Below, in pieces: positions 20,275 to 28,874 of a DNA stretch of 64,000 nt. The notes below the pieces were generated by a model, which saw only the letters and a program-made list of their open reading frames with translations, was not told where the DNA came from and made no database searches. Each line of letters starts with the position of its first letter. Positions within the stretch are counted from its first letter, which is position 1. Position numbers and translations under genes: made by a program. This DNA is from Vibrio sp. 05-20-BW147 (GTDB taxonomy: Bacteria; Pseudomonadota; Gammaproteobacteria; Enterobacterales; Vibrionaceae). The stretch spans positions 1 to 64,000 of the forward strand of contig NZ_SZTO01000019.1 of assembly GCF_013369385.1 (NCBI RefSeq), in the 5' to 3' direction.

Positions 20275-20577
20275 TTGTGCTAATAAACCTAGCCATCGAT
20301 CAGTATCAATGTGTAACAAATCGTATGAAGCCATCCCCTCACTTTTTGGCAATAGATTCGTTATGAAAACGGTTTTATTGAAGAGCTCATTCTTTAATCT
20401 AGTTTTTTTACTCTATAAGAAATCATGCTTTACGCGCATTGTGAGCCCTCTCGGAGAATTGCTATTTACCCGTCAATATGAGAGTGACCACCAACCACTA
20501 ATGACATTTGTAACGAAATAAGTCATTGAATACAGTTGACGAATGGTTACAATCAGCCACTAATAAAAATAAAACAA

Positions 20578-20594
20578 TAATATTCATTCTCATT
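20578..20594 (+). promoter_or_regulatory. Fur-box-like site upstream of a chemoreceptor gene
   Basis: The sequence TAATATTCATTCTCATT matches the 7-1-7 Fur consensus TGATAATNATTATCA at 11 of 14 positions by eye. It lies 30 bp before the MCP start. The surrounding DNA is AT-rich, so a chance match is possible. Confidence 0.45.
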
Positions 20595-20623
20595 AATTAT
20601 TTGTTCACAGAGGGTCGTTTTTA

Positions 20624-22267
20624 ATGCGTCGTTTTCTTAATTCACTTTCGATAAAAGCGCAGGTGTTAGTGCCCGTTGCTTTTACTATCGTATTGCTTCT
20701 AGGAGGAGTCACTCTTGGAGCAAGCAACTTAAAAAACGCTTTTGAGCGTGTGACGGTTTCCACCGAGCAACTCATCGTCCACAAAGGTGAGCTCGGTGAA
20801 ATTGTCGATAACATGTACGGGATGCGCATTAAAGCGATCTATAGTCTATTTCGACCTGATGACCTCACCACGTTTATTCAAGTTTTGTCCGAAAAACAAA
20901 ATGATATCCGCGCCCTGCTCAATAAGGTTGAAGCGGTACCGGGATTGAAAAACGAAGTTGAGGAAATGCGTCGCGCGTTAAATCACTACGTCGACTACTC
21001 TCGCGATGTCATGCTTCCTTTACTTAAGGTGAAACATGGTGAGAGCTACCTCTCATCCGATTTTCAACAACAGTACGATGTTGCGATGACCGCTTACCGC
21101 AAAGCCGGAGAAGAGATGGTCAAAGCGATTGACACACTGTCGCAAAAACTCAATCAGGTGGCGATTGACGATGTTAAAAAGAACGGCAGTCAGCACAGTT
21201 CAACACTCACTCTCTCTGTTTTCGCTATGTTGGGTATTCTCGCCGTTGCTGCTTCTATCAGCATGGTGCTCGCACACATGATTGTTAAGCCTATCCGTTC
21301 TTTGCAGCAAACCATGCAAGCCGTGGCGAAAGGTAATCTACTAGTCGAAGCGCAAGCCGAAGGCCAAAATGAAGTCGCACAGCTGGCTCAAGACGTGAAT
21401 ACCACCATTCATCAACTGCGTAATACCGTAGACGCATTGGTTCGTATTAGCGTGGATGTGGCGTCAGCCTCAACAGAGCTTGCCGCTGTGATGACACAAT
21501 CAAGCGTCAATTCTGATCAAGAGAAAAATGAAGTGGAGCAAGTCGCCTCTGCCGTTAGCCAATTAGAATCGACAGCTGCAGATGTGACGGCCAATGCTGT
21601 AAAAGCGGATACGGCGTCTAGCCAAGCCAACCAATTGGCAAAACACACTCTCAGCATGTTTGAACAAAATAATCGCGCCAACGATAAGATGGCTGAGCAG
21701 CTCAATCAGGCGGCAGGTGTAGTGACTTCGCTGAAAGTTCAGTCAGAGCAGATTGGTAAAGTGATCGAGGTGATTCAAAGCATCTCAGAGCAGACCAACC
21801 TACTGGCACTGAACGCGGCCATTGAGGCGGCTCGCGCGGGAGAAAGTGGTCGAGGCTTTGCAGTGGTTGCCGACGAAGTTCGTATGCTCGCCGCAAGAAC
21901 GCAGGATTCCACCAAAGAGATCCAAGCCATTATTGAAGAGCTGCAAACGCAATCTGGACGCGCGAATGAGAGCATGAACTCCAGCCTTGAAACACTGGCG
22001 AGCAATCAAACACTGGCGGGCGAAGTGAGCCAGAGCCTAAGTGAGATTAGCCACTCGATTGAAGAGCTCACCTTGATCAGCGCCCAAGTGGCGACTGCGT
22101 CTGAAGAGCAAAATCAAGTGACCAAAGACATTAACCAAAACTTGAGTAACATTTACGAGCTGGTGAGCCAAAATGTCACGGGCATTACTCAAGCGGCGGC
22201 AGCGAGTCAAGAGCTCTCCTCTCTCGCGGAGAATCAAAAAGAACAGTTAGGATACTTTAAAGTCTAA
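20624..22267 (+). CDS. Methyl-accepting chemotaxis protein, helical sensor
   Basis: This 547-residue receptor has a membrane segment near residues 13-33, an all-helical periplasmic sensor of about 160 residues (four-helix-bundle type, no Cache motifs), a second membrane segment near 200-222, HAMP, and a signalling domain with tip SISEQTNLLALNAAIEAARAG. AGAGGG precedes the ATG. It is divergent from pstS and about 470 bp from it; a similar MCP-pst arrangement exists in V. cholerae as I recall. A protein of the same architecture lies at 32543. The ligand is unknown. A Fur-like site in its promoter hints at iron control. Confidence 0.94.
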   Translation: MRRFLNSLSIKAQVLVPVAFTIVLLLGGVTLGASNLKNAFERVTVSTEQLIVHKGELGEIVDNMYGMRIKAIYSLFRPDDLTTFIQVLSEKQNDIRALLNKVEAVPGLKNEVEEMRRALNHYVDYSRDVMLPLLKVKHGESYLSSDFQQQYDVAMTAYRKAGEEMVKAIDTLSQKLNQVAIDDVKKNGSQHSSTLTLSVFAMLGILAVAASISMVLAHMIVKPIRSLQQTMQAVAKGNLLVEAQAEGQNEVAQLAQDVNTTIHQLRNTVDALVRISVDVASASTELAAVMTQSSVNSDQEKNEVEQVASAVSQLESTAADVTANAVKADTASSQANQLAKHTLSMFEQNNRANDKMAEQLNQAAGVVTSLKVQSEQIGKVIEVIQSISEQTNLLALNAAIEAARAGESGRGFAVVADEVRMLAARTQDSTKEIQAIIEELQTQSGRANESMNSSLETLASNQTLAGEVSQSLSEISHSIEELTLISAQVATASEEQNQVTKDINQNLSNIYELVSQNVTGITQAAAASQELSSLAENQKEQLGYFKV

Positions 22268-22285
22268 CGTCAACACACTGATCAC

Positions 22286-22315
22286 ACGCCCTGCCTTTTG
22301 GTAGGGCGTTTTTTT
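22286..22315 (+). terminator. Rho-independent terminator of the MCP gene
   Basis: The 9-bp stem CGCCCTGCC/GGTAGGGCG (one G-T pair) with a TTTT loop is followed by TTTTTTTG. It lies 19 bp after the MCP stop. Confidence 0.93.
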
Positions 22316-22320
22316 GTATA

Positions 22321-22355
22321 AACAAAAGCGCATCGAATCTCGATGCGCTTTTGTT
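22321..22355. terminator. Bidirectional terminator between convergent genes
   Basis: A 15-bp perfect stem AACAAAAGCGCATCG with its complement and a 5-base loop has A-rich and T-rich arms, so it gives a terminator on either strand. It lies 31 bp past the stop of the leftward DUF1566 gene and ends the ptrB-hutR operon. Confidence 0.88.
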
Positions 22356-22386
22356 ATTGCAAGTATACTTTTTTGATAGCCGTTAG

Positions 22387-22947
22387 TTATTGCTCAGTCA
22401 CCAGTAAGACACTTAGGCCTTGAATCTGTGCGTGGTGATACACTTCGCCATTGGCACTATCAAAGCTCAGTGCTGACGCACCTTGTGTGGAAGGTGTGTT
22501 GCTCCAGATATACGCCGCCAAGTTACCCAGCTCTACTGCGTACGCTGAACCCCAAGCGCGAGCATTCAAAGATGGGGAATGGCACGCAGCCTCCGTTAAA
22601 GAGACTAACTCTTTAATGTTGGCCATTCGCCAGCCACGCTTACCAGCAAAATTGAACAAGGCGTGGTTGGCGTTTTCATCATCGACCGCTTGCGCCGTTT
22701 GCAACGCACTTTGCCAGTTCTCTAACTGGGCCTCGCCTTCACAGCGCTCTTGAGTCTGATTCCACTGCTGGCCAACGGCACAACGCATCCAGGTTAAACC
22801 CGTCTGCTTGTCGGTCACGGTACCGAGCTCAGAGTAACTAAAACGGGCATTCGATGCCGTTGGGGTCAAGCTGTCTAAGCATTGCTGCTCTGCCCATACC
22901 GAACTTGAAGCAAGAACCAGCGCCAATGTTGTGAGTGTTTTTTTCAT
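22387..22947 (-). CDS. Secreted DUF1566 protein (Lcl C-terminal-like)
   Basis: This 186-residue protein has a signal peptide (MKKTLTTLALVLASSSVWA, then EQQC) and one DUF1566 domain: RFSYSELGTVTDKQTGLTWMRC, the GWRMANIKELVSL segment and YIWSNTPS. DUF1566 domains occur in exported proteins, among them the C-terminal part of Legionella Lcl, and are often surface related; no enzyme activity is known. The ATG at 22947 is 1 bp past the upstream stop and has AGGGAA before it. An upstream in-frame start at 23106 would lie deep inside the preceding gene and lose the signal peptide. It is the last gene of the operon. Confidence 0.88.
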   Translation of the reverse strand: MKKTLTTLALVLASSSVWAEQQCLDSLTPTASNARFSYSELGTVTDKQTGLTWMRCAVGQQWNQTQERCEGEAQLENWQSALQTAQAVDDENANHALFNFAGKRGWRMANIKELVSLTEAACHSPSLNARAWGSAYAVELGNLAAYIWSNTPSTQGASALSFDSANGEVYHHAQIQGLSVLLVTEQ

Positions 22948-22948
22948 C

Positions 22949-24400
22949 TTAGTTCCCTTTTGCTGCAACCATGCGGACAGGTAGTTGGAAAGAGCTGCCG
23001 GAATCGGCTGCCACCGTGTCGGAATAAATTTCAAAGTATTCGATTTGGCCTCGGTCTTCACCCAACAGTCGCACCGCCGCCGATTGGATGCTGCCTTCGG
23101 TCGCAAACGCGTTGTATTGCGTAAATTTCACCGTTGATGTCCATACGTAGCCATACGGATCCAGATCGGTATGCCCCAATGATTGCTGCGGGAAGTAACG
23201 CTGATTCAATCCTTTTTGTTGGCCGGTTTCCGTTTGGGACTGCTCGCCGAAATCGATGAGATTGTAGAATTCTTGCACCGTCGGTAAACGCCAGTTGGTT
23301 TGCCCACACAAGGTTTGCTGACTCAGTTGCGCCGCGTAATCTTGCGTGGTACAAATGTTGTCGCCCGCATCGTGGCAGCCAGACGCTGCAAGATCTTCCG
23401 CGTACGGTTCAAAACGAGGTAACTTGAGGGTAAAAATACGATCGCGATATTGAAGCGACTGCTCATCGGCACTCTTGTTTTCCCAGATCAAGCCTGTACG
23501 CAGATCTTGAACACAAGACCACTGCTCAGCGTCATCTGCTAATGGGTTACCATTGCCATCGAGCTTGACCAGTTTGAAACCATTTTGTGTGCTTTCCTGC
23601 CTATCGAGTCGATCAAAACCAAATGAAGCATCTTGGCCAGGATAATGCTCACTTGGCGCGTTTTCTAAGCTCACACTGTTGCCAGAGAAGTGCTTAACAA
23701 CCCCGGTATCGTTGATCACTTGGCGTTGTATTGGCTGGTTTCTGATCGCTTCGAGCCACTGCTCAATGGTTTGCTCGCTTAACGCATCCGTCGCGAAATG
23801 TTGTCCAGTAAACTGCAACTGGTGGGCAATTTGCGCCAAAATACGCGATTGCTCATGGCTGTTTACTTTACCCAGCACTCGGCGCACGTTCTCGTTCAAC
23901 ACCTCAAGGCCATTCGGTTGGCTTGTCGTCAGAAGATCGTCTCCCACCGCAACGCCCGCATCCGCTAACTGTTGTTGTAATTTCTCTTTGGCAACCGTCA
24001 CGGTAGCGCCTTCATTGACCATGGCAGAAATCAATGACGTGACTTCATTGATCACCAGGCCTTTTTCTTTGCTCTGACCCGGCGTAGAAAGAAAGAGGGT
24101 TTGATTGCCCGCCAACGCGACTTCAGCTAATACCGGACGACTATAGAAGGTTTTGCTGGTCGACTGAAAACGAAACTGACCATTGCCATCCAACACGATG
24201 GCGCTTTCCGTTTGATCGCAGCGCGAGTTCTGGTTGTAGTCCACACATACTTTGGTGTTCGTGCTGTTCGCTTCCGCCAGCGCAACTTGACCGGATAATG
24301 AATAAGTGGGCGCCGTGGTGCTGGCACCGCCACCAGATGATGAACCACCACAACCTGCCAAGAGCAGCGCGGAGGCAATAAGGGAATAGTGTCGTTTCAT
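22949..24400 (-). CDS. DUF1566 lipoprotein
   Basis: This 483-residue protein has a lipoprotein signal with lipobox LLAGC (Cys17), followed by a Gly/Ser linker. The N-terminal half has a TYSLSGQVALAEANSTNTKV beta domain with a D-x-N-x-N-S-R-C-D calcium-like loop (DYNQNSRCD). The C-terminal half has a DUF1566 domain with TGLIWENKS, NWRLPTVQEFYNLIDFG and YVWTSTVKF. It is probably anchored in the outer membrane. It starts 15 bp after the metallopeptidase gene and 1 bp separates it from the second DUF1566 gene. The two may form a surface complex with the products upstream; that is inference. Confidence 0.88.
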   Translation of the reverse strand: MKRHYSLIASALLLAGCGGSSSGGGASTTAPTYSLSGQVALAEANSTNTKVCVDYNQNSRCDQTESAIVLDGNGQFRFQSTSKTFYSRPVLAEVALAGNQTLFLSTPGQSKEKGLVINEVTSLISAMVNEGATVTVAKEKLQQQLADAGVAVGDDLLTTSQPNGLEVLNENVRRVLGKVNSHEQSRILAQIAHQLQFTGQHFATDALSEQTIEQWLEAIRNQPIQRQVINDTGVVKHFSGNSVSLENAPSEHYPGQDASFGFDRLDRQESTQNGFKLVKLDGNGNPLADDAEQWSCVQDLRTGLIWENKSADEQSLQYRDRIFTLKLPRFEPYAEDLAASGCHDAGDNICTTQDYAAQLSQQTLCGQTNWRLPTVQEFYNLIDFGEQSQTETGQQKGLNQRYFPQQSLGHTDLDPYGYVWTSTVKFTQYNAFATEGSIQSAAVRLLGEDRGQIEYFEIYSDTVAADSGSSFQLPVRMVAAKGN

Positions 24401-24415
24401 GTTGTTTTCTTCTGC

Positions 24416-26722
24416 TTAGCTTAAATTTTGACGAGAGCAGTGCACTCGCGCCATAAAAAGGGTGAATAGGAACCAGATAGTGAAAGGGGAAAGAAGACCA
24501 CCCTCTCTTTTTGAGGCTGTCACTGAGTTAGTATTCTGTTCGGGCTTTACAACGCATTGGTATTGCTCAAACTGGCTGATGCCCCACGCGTTTAACCGAC
24601 CTTGATTGCCTTCGATGGAATCCATGATCTCTAGACGCCAGCGTCCCCAGGCTTGCTGACCGAGTAAGGGCACTAATTGCGCGTCGTGAGCCACCGTGAA
24701 ATAACCTTTGAAGCCGTTGCCCTGACTGATTTGGTGATTCCAAAGCACCAGCTTGTCACCTTTTGGTGACGTCAAAGTGATGGACAGATCCGCCATTGAT
24801 GCGTGGTCAATATCGAGATAAATGGCGAACTGTTCGCCAATAGTGACGTCGCGATCAAGAAATGTCTGCGAGAAGATCTGTTGCCCGACGTTAAAACGGC
24901 CCTGCGCGTCAGTGCTGGCATCATTCAGTCGTACGTCCATCTGCTGCGCACGGTTGAGTAACTGAGGAACACCTCGCACCAAGGTGATCAACTCTTGCCA
25001 CTGCTGCTTTGCCAGCCAAGGCTGATGACGATAATCGGCCTCCACTTGCGCGATAAACGGCTGGCCACATACCAATCCTTCTGGTAACTCCGCGCTTAGG
25101 GTAAATGAATGAGTTAGCAGGCTCTGCTTTTCCACCAAGATCTGTTGCTGAAGAGAAAGTCTTGCTTCAACGTCTGCAGCTCGACCATTGGCCACCAGCT
25201 CAATGGAGAGCGGTTTCGCATCCGTGATGTATTTACTTTCAAGACGGCTGATAAACGGCGCTTTTAACAAGCCATGTCGTTTAAAATGGCGCTGCAAAAT
25301 CTCAGCATACGGTTTTTCAGGATAAAGAGTGGCAGCGGCCAGCACGGTGCTTTCCGCCAAATCGTGCATCTTTACACCGCGCCCGACGCCATACATACCT
25401 TGCAAAACGATCGTATCGAACTCGCGAAACACACGCTCATCCCCTTCACCGAGCAAGGTGACCGACTCCTTCAGGGCTTGGAACAGCGGCGTTGACCACA
25501 ATTCATCACCCAACTCACCCCCAACACTTTCGTGCGCTCGATAGTGGCCATGTTCAAAATAGCGCGCACGTTGGTTCCACAAGCTTCGAGTTGAGAGACG
25601 ATTGCCAAACACGCCATCCCAATTGAATACTGTATCCAGTTCAAACTCTTGGCCACGCCTTGCGGCATCGAGATATTGCTGACGATAACTGTGACTGCCA
25701 GCCCAATAATCACCGAACCCTTCGCCGATCGCGCCGCTATGGCCATATGCCCAATCGGGCACAATTTGATAGTGAATACCGTGGCCAAACTCATGCAAGA
25801 TAACATCGGCATCCATCGCATCTGGTGAAACGCCGCCCAAGCCAAACATCGCCGCCTGAGGGCCTTTATAATAGGTGGAGTTGTTGGCGGACAGTCCACG
25901 CCCATCAAACTTTAATGGTTCATTAAACAGCGCATAGCCCAATGTTTTGGTGTATTCGAGCGAATGATCAAGATGGTAAAACGCCATCACTGCCAAAAAA
26001 CGCGGATCATTGCTCTGCAGCGCTTGCAGATCCGCCAATGCTGCAAAATGGCTAATCCCAGACGGCGCCGCAAAACCGCTTTCGTCTCTGACTGGCACAC
26101 CATCTTGTGCCTCCACTGAAATCAGCGCTTTCGCATCCACTTCAACCACATTTCGGTTGCGTAAAAAATAACCCTGATCGGTTTTTAGCAAGCTGACGTT
26201 TCGGCGTTGATATTCCATCGCGCCAGGGTAGTCATCCATGCTGTTCCAGCCACTGCTTGGGGCCGGAAGTTGTTGTTGCGTGCGAAGATCGGGGTCGAAT
26301 ACCTGTATTTCAGCCGTTTCGAGTTCACCTTGTTCCAGGGCGGGGGGAAAATCCGCCTCTAATCTTCGAGGGTGTTCCAACTCCACCGCCGTGGTTGGTT
26401 CGCCATTGAGCAACACCGTGTTTTCTAAACTACGAAACACGCGCGCCACTCGGTGCTGCTGATCCGTTGTCACCACAAGGCTCTTTTGCTGTTGGTACTG
26501 CTCATGTTGCCAAACATCAAAGTTATAGTGATGGCCCAACAGTGAGGTGGTTTGATACCTGAGTTTAAATTCGCCCTGATCAGCATAATGCTGCTGAACA
26601 AACTGCTGCACTTGCTCGGCGCTATTCAAGGTCACTCGCTGTTCGGGATAGTCCCACTGCGCTGCGTTAGCCAGCGGATTCATCGCCAGTAGCAGGGCAA
26701 GTAAGGTGAGTTTGGTCTTCAT
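24416..26722 (-). CDS. Secreted zinc metallopeptidase with P-domain and GlyGly-CTERM-like tail
   Basis: This 768-residue protein has a signal peptide (to about residue 20, LANAAQ), a propeptide-like region, and a catalytic domain with the zinc motif HEFGH at residues 310-314. The motif is followed by GEGFGDYWAGS, the ExxxD third-ligand pattern of the thermolysin/fungalysin side of the clan. Near the C-terminus a proprotein-convertase P-domain is visible (LSITLTSPKGDKLVLWN, then GRWRLEIMDSIEGNQGRLNAW). The last residues read EGGLLSPFTIWFLFTLF followed by basic residues, which fits a GlyGly-CTERM signal cut by rhombosortase and used for surface display via type II secretion. It starts 16 bp after hutR. 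Exact peptidase family and substrate are not known. Confidence 0.87.
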   Translation of the reverse strand: MKTKLTLLALLLAMNPLANAAQWDYPEQRVTLNSAEQVQQFVQQHYADQGEFKLRYQTTSLLGHHYNFDVWQHEQYQQQKSLVVTTDQQHRVARVFRSLENTVLLNGEPTTAVELEHPRRLEADFPPALEQGELETAEIQVFDPDLRTQQQLPAPSSGWNSMDDYPGAMEYQRRNVSLLKTDQGYFLRNRNVVEVDAKALISVEAQDGVPVRDESGFAAPSGISHFAALADLQALQSNDPRFLAVMAFYHLDHSLEYTKTLGYALFNEPLKFDGRGLSANNSTYYKGPQAAMFGLGGVSPDAMDADVILHEFGHGIHYQIVPDWAYGHSGAIGEGFGDYWAGSHSYRQQYLDAARRGQEFELDTVFNWDGVFGNRLSTRSLWNQRARYFEHGHYRAHESVGGELGDELWSTPLFQALKESVTLLGEGDERVFREFDTIVLQGMYGVGRGVKMHDLAESTVLAAATLYPEKPYAEILQRHFKRHGLLKAPFISRLESKYITDAKPLSIELVANGRAADVEARLSLQQQILVEKQSLLTHSFTLSAELPEGLVCGQPFIAQVEADYRHQPWLAKQQWQELITLVRGVPQLLNRAQQMDVRLNDASTDAQGRFNVGQQIFSQTFLDRDVTIGEQFAIYLDIDHASMADLSITLTSPKGDKLVLWNHQISQGNGFKGYFTVAHDAQLVPLLGQQAWGRWRLEIMDSIEGNQGRLNAWGISQFEQYQCVVKPEQNTNSVTASKREGGLLSPFTIWFLFTLFMARVHCSRQNLS

Positions 26723-26738
26723 TTTCGACTCCTTGCGC

Positions 26739-28874
26739 TTAGAACTGGTATTTCACGTTGGCCGTGAAGTAGCGCCCTGGCTCAGTGGAATAAGTGGTGT
26801 GGGCTTGTGAAATGCCCGCCACGTCTTGATAGCGAATGTATTCATTGTCGAACAGGTTGACGATGGACGCGCTCAACGTCAGATCCTTATTCCATTGATA
26901 GGAAGCAAACAGGTCGAAGCTGTGCCACGAGTCCGTTTTGGCGCACGACACTTCTTGATTGAACTCATTCACACACACCGGTACACGGTCCATACTCGCA
27001 GCCCAGTTCCACAACAAAGATGCAGACCAGTTTTGCTTGACGTAACTCAGCTCAACGTTGCCTTCTACTGGTGTCAGGGTTCGAATGTATTCGCCTTGGT
27101 CATTTTTGCCATCGACATAACCGGCTTTCGTCGCCAGCAACCATTGCTCGTTGATCTGATGGGCAGCAGATAACTCTGCACCATAGGTTTCAACGCCGTT
27201 AAGGTTTTGGTATTGCTTCAGCGTCACAGGGCCAACCATGCCCACTTCTTTGACATCAATGAAATCATCAAATTGTTGGTAAAACAGGGCCACATAAAGG
27301 CGTGAGGTACCGTTATCAAACTTATGCCCTACCTCGAACGAATCACTGGTTTCGGCTTTGAGATCCATATTAGGAATGATGATAAACGGAGTGAATGGAA
27401 TGTCTTCATGAGACACATAGCCGTATGCTTTGTCATACGTTGGCGCTCGGTAACCATGGTTGTAAGAAAAATAGATCTGATGAGCGTCAGCCACTTTTCT
27501 TGCGATGGAGAAGCTCGGAGACCACTCTTGGCTGTCGATATTCTTCATGGCGAAACCATTGCTGTGCCCATCGCCATCGGGAGCAAGGCGATGAGCATCA
27601 AACCGCAGTCCCAACGTGGTTGTCCAGCGGCCATACTGCATCATTTCCAAGCCATAGATGCCCACACTAAGCGCTTTGGCTGGTGTGAACGGTTGCTTGC
27701 TGAACGCACTTGAACCGCCCGAAACCAAGGATTGACGCTCAGACGTTCTCGAATAGCGATTGCTGTTTACTTTCAAGCCATAAGCAAGCTGGTGCTCGGT
27801 TTGGTCGGTGGCAAACGCTTTGGTCATGTCAGCACGAAAGCCCACAAGCTGGTCGAGAAATTCGTTGTTTTCTAAACTGCGCTTTTGCTCCGTAATGCCA
27901 TTTTGATCCAGCCTGCCGTAGAGACGGTTGATGTCTTCAACATCCGCCATGTCTCGCCAATACAACTTGGCTTTGGCTTCATCGAACCAATATGCGTCCA
28001 GAGGCTGATATTCCAGCCCAGCCGAAACACCTAGATCCGTGACGTGCGAGTCTTCGTAATACTGGTTTTGATCCCATTTGCCATCCGCATGTATACCTGG
28101 GCTCCCTTCGCGACGAATTTGCCCTTCACGATAAGCATCTGCGGCAACACTTAACATCAGCGCATCACCAACAAAATGGTTGAGCTGGTAGCTGGCGCTC
28201 GCCCCTTCTAACTCACGTTGGTAGTTATCTTGATTGAAGTTGCGCGTTTCCTTTCCTTGCCAATACGCGACCGTCAGCAACGAGTCGGTGTTGCCTGAGC
28301 GAAAGGCCAAATTGCTCATCAGTTGGGTTTTATCACTGATGCCAGAGTACGTGGTGGCCACATCAGCATAGAAATCGTCGTTTTTTAAGTAGTCACCCGG
28401 CTGCATCGATTCAATCACGACGGTGCCACCCAGCGCGCCTGAGCCGTGAATGGATGAACTGGCTCCTTTCACTACTTCAATGCTTTTGACGTTGACCAAG
28501 TCAAAGGAATTACGCCCCACTTTGTCATTGATGTCATTGGCACCAAAACCATCGGCGCTTTGCACGCCATCGCGAACGATCATAATTCGGTTGCCCGTCA
28601 TACCACGAATGGCGATGTTTTGTGGCCGACCCGCACCTCCCGTGACACTGACGCCGGGCTCATTACGCAGGGCATCATACAGCTCTGTTTGGCCTTTTTT
28701 CTCTAGTTCTTTACCACTGATCACCGACACAGAGCCCGCCACTTCTGAGAGCGGTTGCTCGATTTGATTAGCCGTCACGACGACCTCTTCCATCACGGCG
28801 TGGCCATTTTCGGCGTGCACGAAGTTGGCAGCGAGTACCGACAGTACCGCCGCTGAGACAGGCGTTAGTTTCAT
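26739..28874 (-). CDS. hutR: TonB-dependent haem-receptor family protein, HutR-like
   Basis: This 711-residue outer-membrane receptor has a signal peptide (to HAEN), a TonB box in MEEVVVTAN near residues 28-36, a plug domain (IAIRGMTGNRIMIVRDGVQ, VEVVKGASSSIHGSGALGG) and a 22-strand barrel ending in KYQF. A YRAP segment, a His in YVSHEDIP and a NMDL segment stand where haem receptors have FRAP, a conserved His and NPDL. It directly follows a ptrB-type peptidase gene with no gap, the order known for V. cholerae hutR. Haem or a haem-peptide is the likely ligand; the altered motifs leave room for another substrate. Confidence 0.85.
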   Translation of the reverse strand: MKLTPVSAAVLSVLAANFVHAENGHAVMEEVVVTANQIEQPLSEVAGSVSVISGKELEKKGQTELYDALRNEPGVSVTGGAGRPQNIAIRGMTGNRIMIVRDGVQSADGFGANDINDKVGRNSFDLVNVKSIEVVKGASSSIHGSGALGGTVVIESMQPGDYLKNDDFYADVATTYSGISDKTQLMSNLAFRSGNTDSLLTVAYWQGKETRNFNQDNYQRELEGASASYQLNHFVGDALMLSVAADAYREGQIRREGSPGIHADGKWDQNQYYEDSHVTDLGVSAGLEYQPLDAYWFDEAKAKLYWRDMADVEDINRLYGRLDQNGITEQKRSLENNEFLDQLVGFRADMTKAFATDQTEHQLAYGLKVNSNRYSRTSERQSLVSGGSSAFSKQPFTPAKALSVGIYGLEMMQYGRWTTTLGLRFDAHRLAPDGDGHSNGFAMKNIDSQEWSPSFSIARKVADAHQIYFSYNHGYRAPTYDKAYGYVSHEDIPFTPFIIIPNMDLKAETSDSFEVGHKFDNGTSRLYVALFYQQFDDFIDVKEVGMVGPVTLKQYQNLNGVETYGAELSAAHQINEQWLLATKAGYVDGKNDQGEYIRTLTPVEGNVELSYVKQNWSASLLWNWAASMDRVPVCVNEFNQEVSCAKTDSWHSFDLFASYQWNKDLTLSASIVNLFDNEYIRYQDVAGISQAHTTYSTEPGRYFTANVKYQF

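Noticed and set aside
20309..20521. 70-codon plus-strand ORF between pstS and the chemoreceptor
   Set aside because: No ribosome site, unusual composition, and it lies in the regulatory gap of two divergent genes.
22949..23106. Longer N-terminus for the second DUF1566 protein
   Set aside because: The extension lies inside the upstream gene in another frame, and it would bury the clear signal peptide that starts at 22947.
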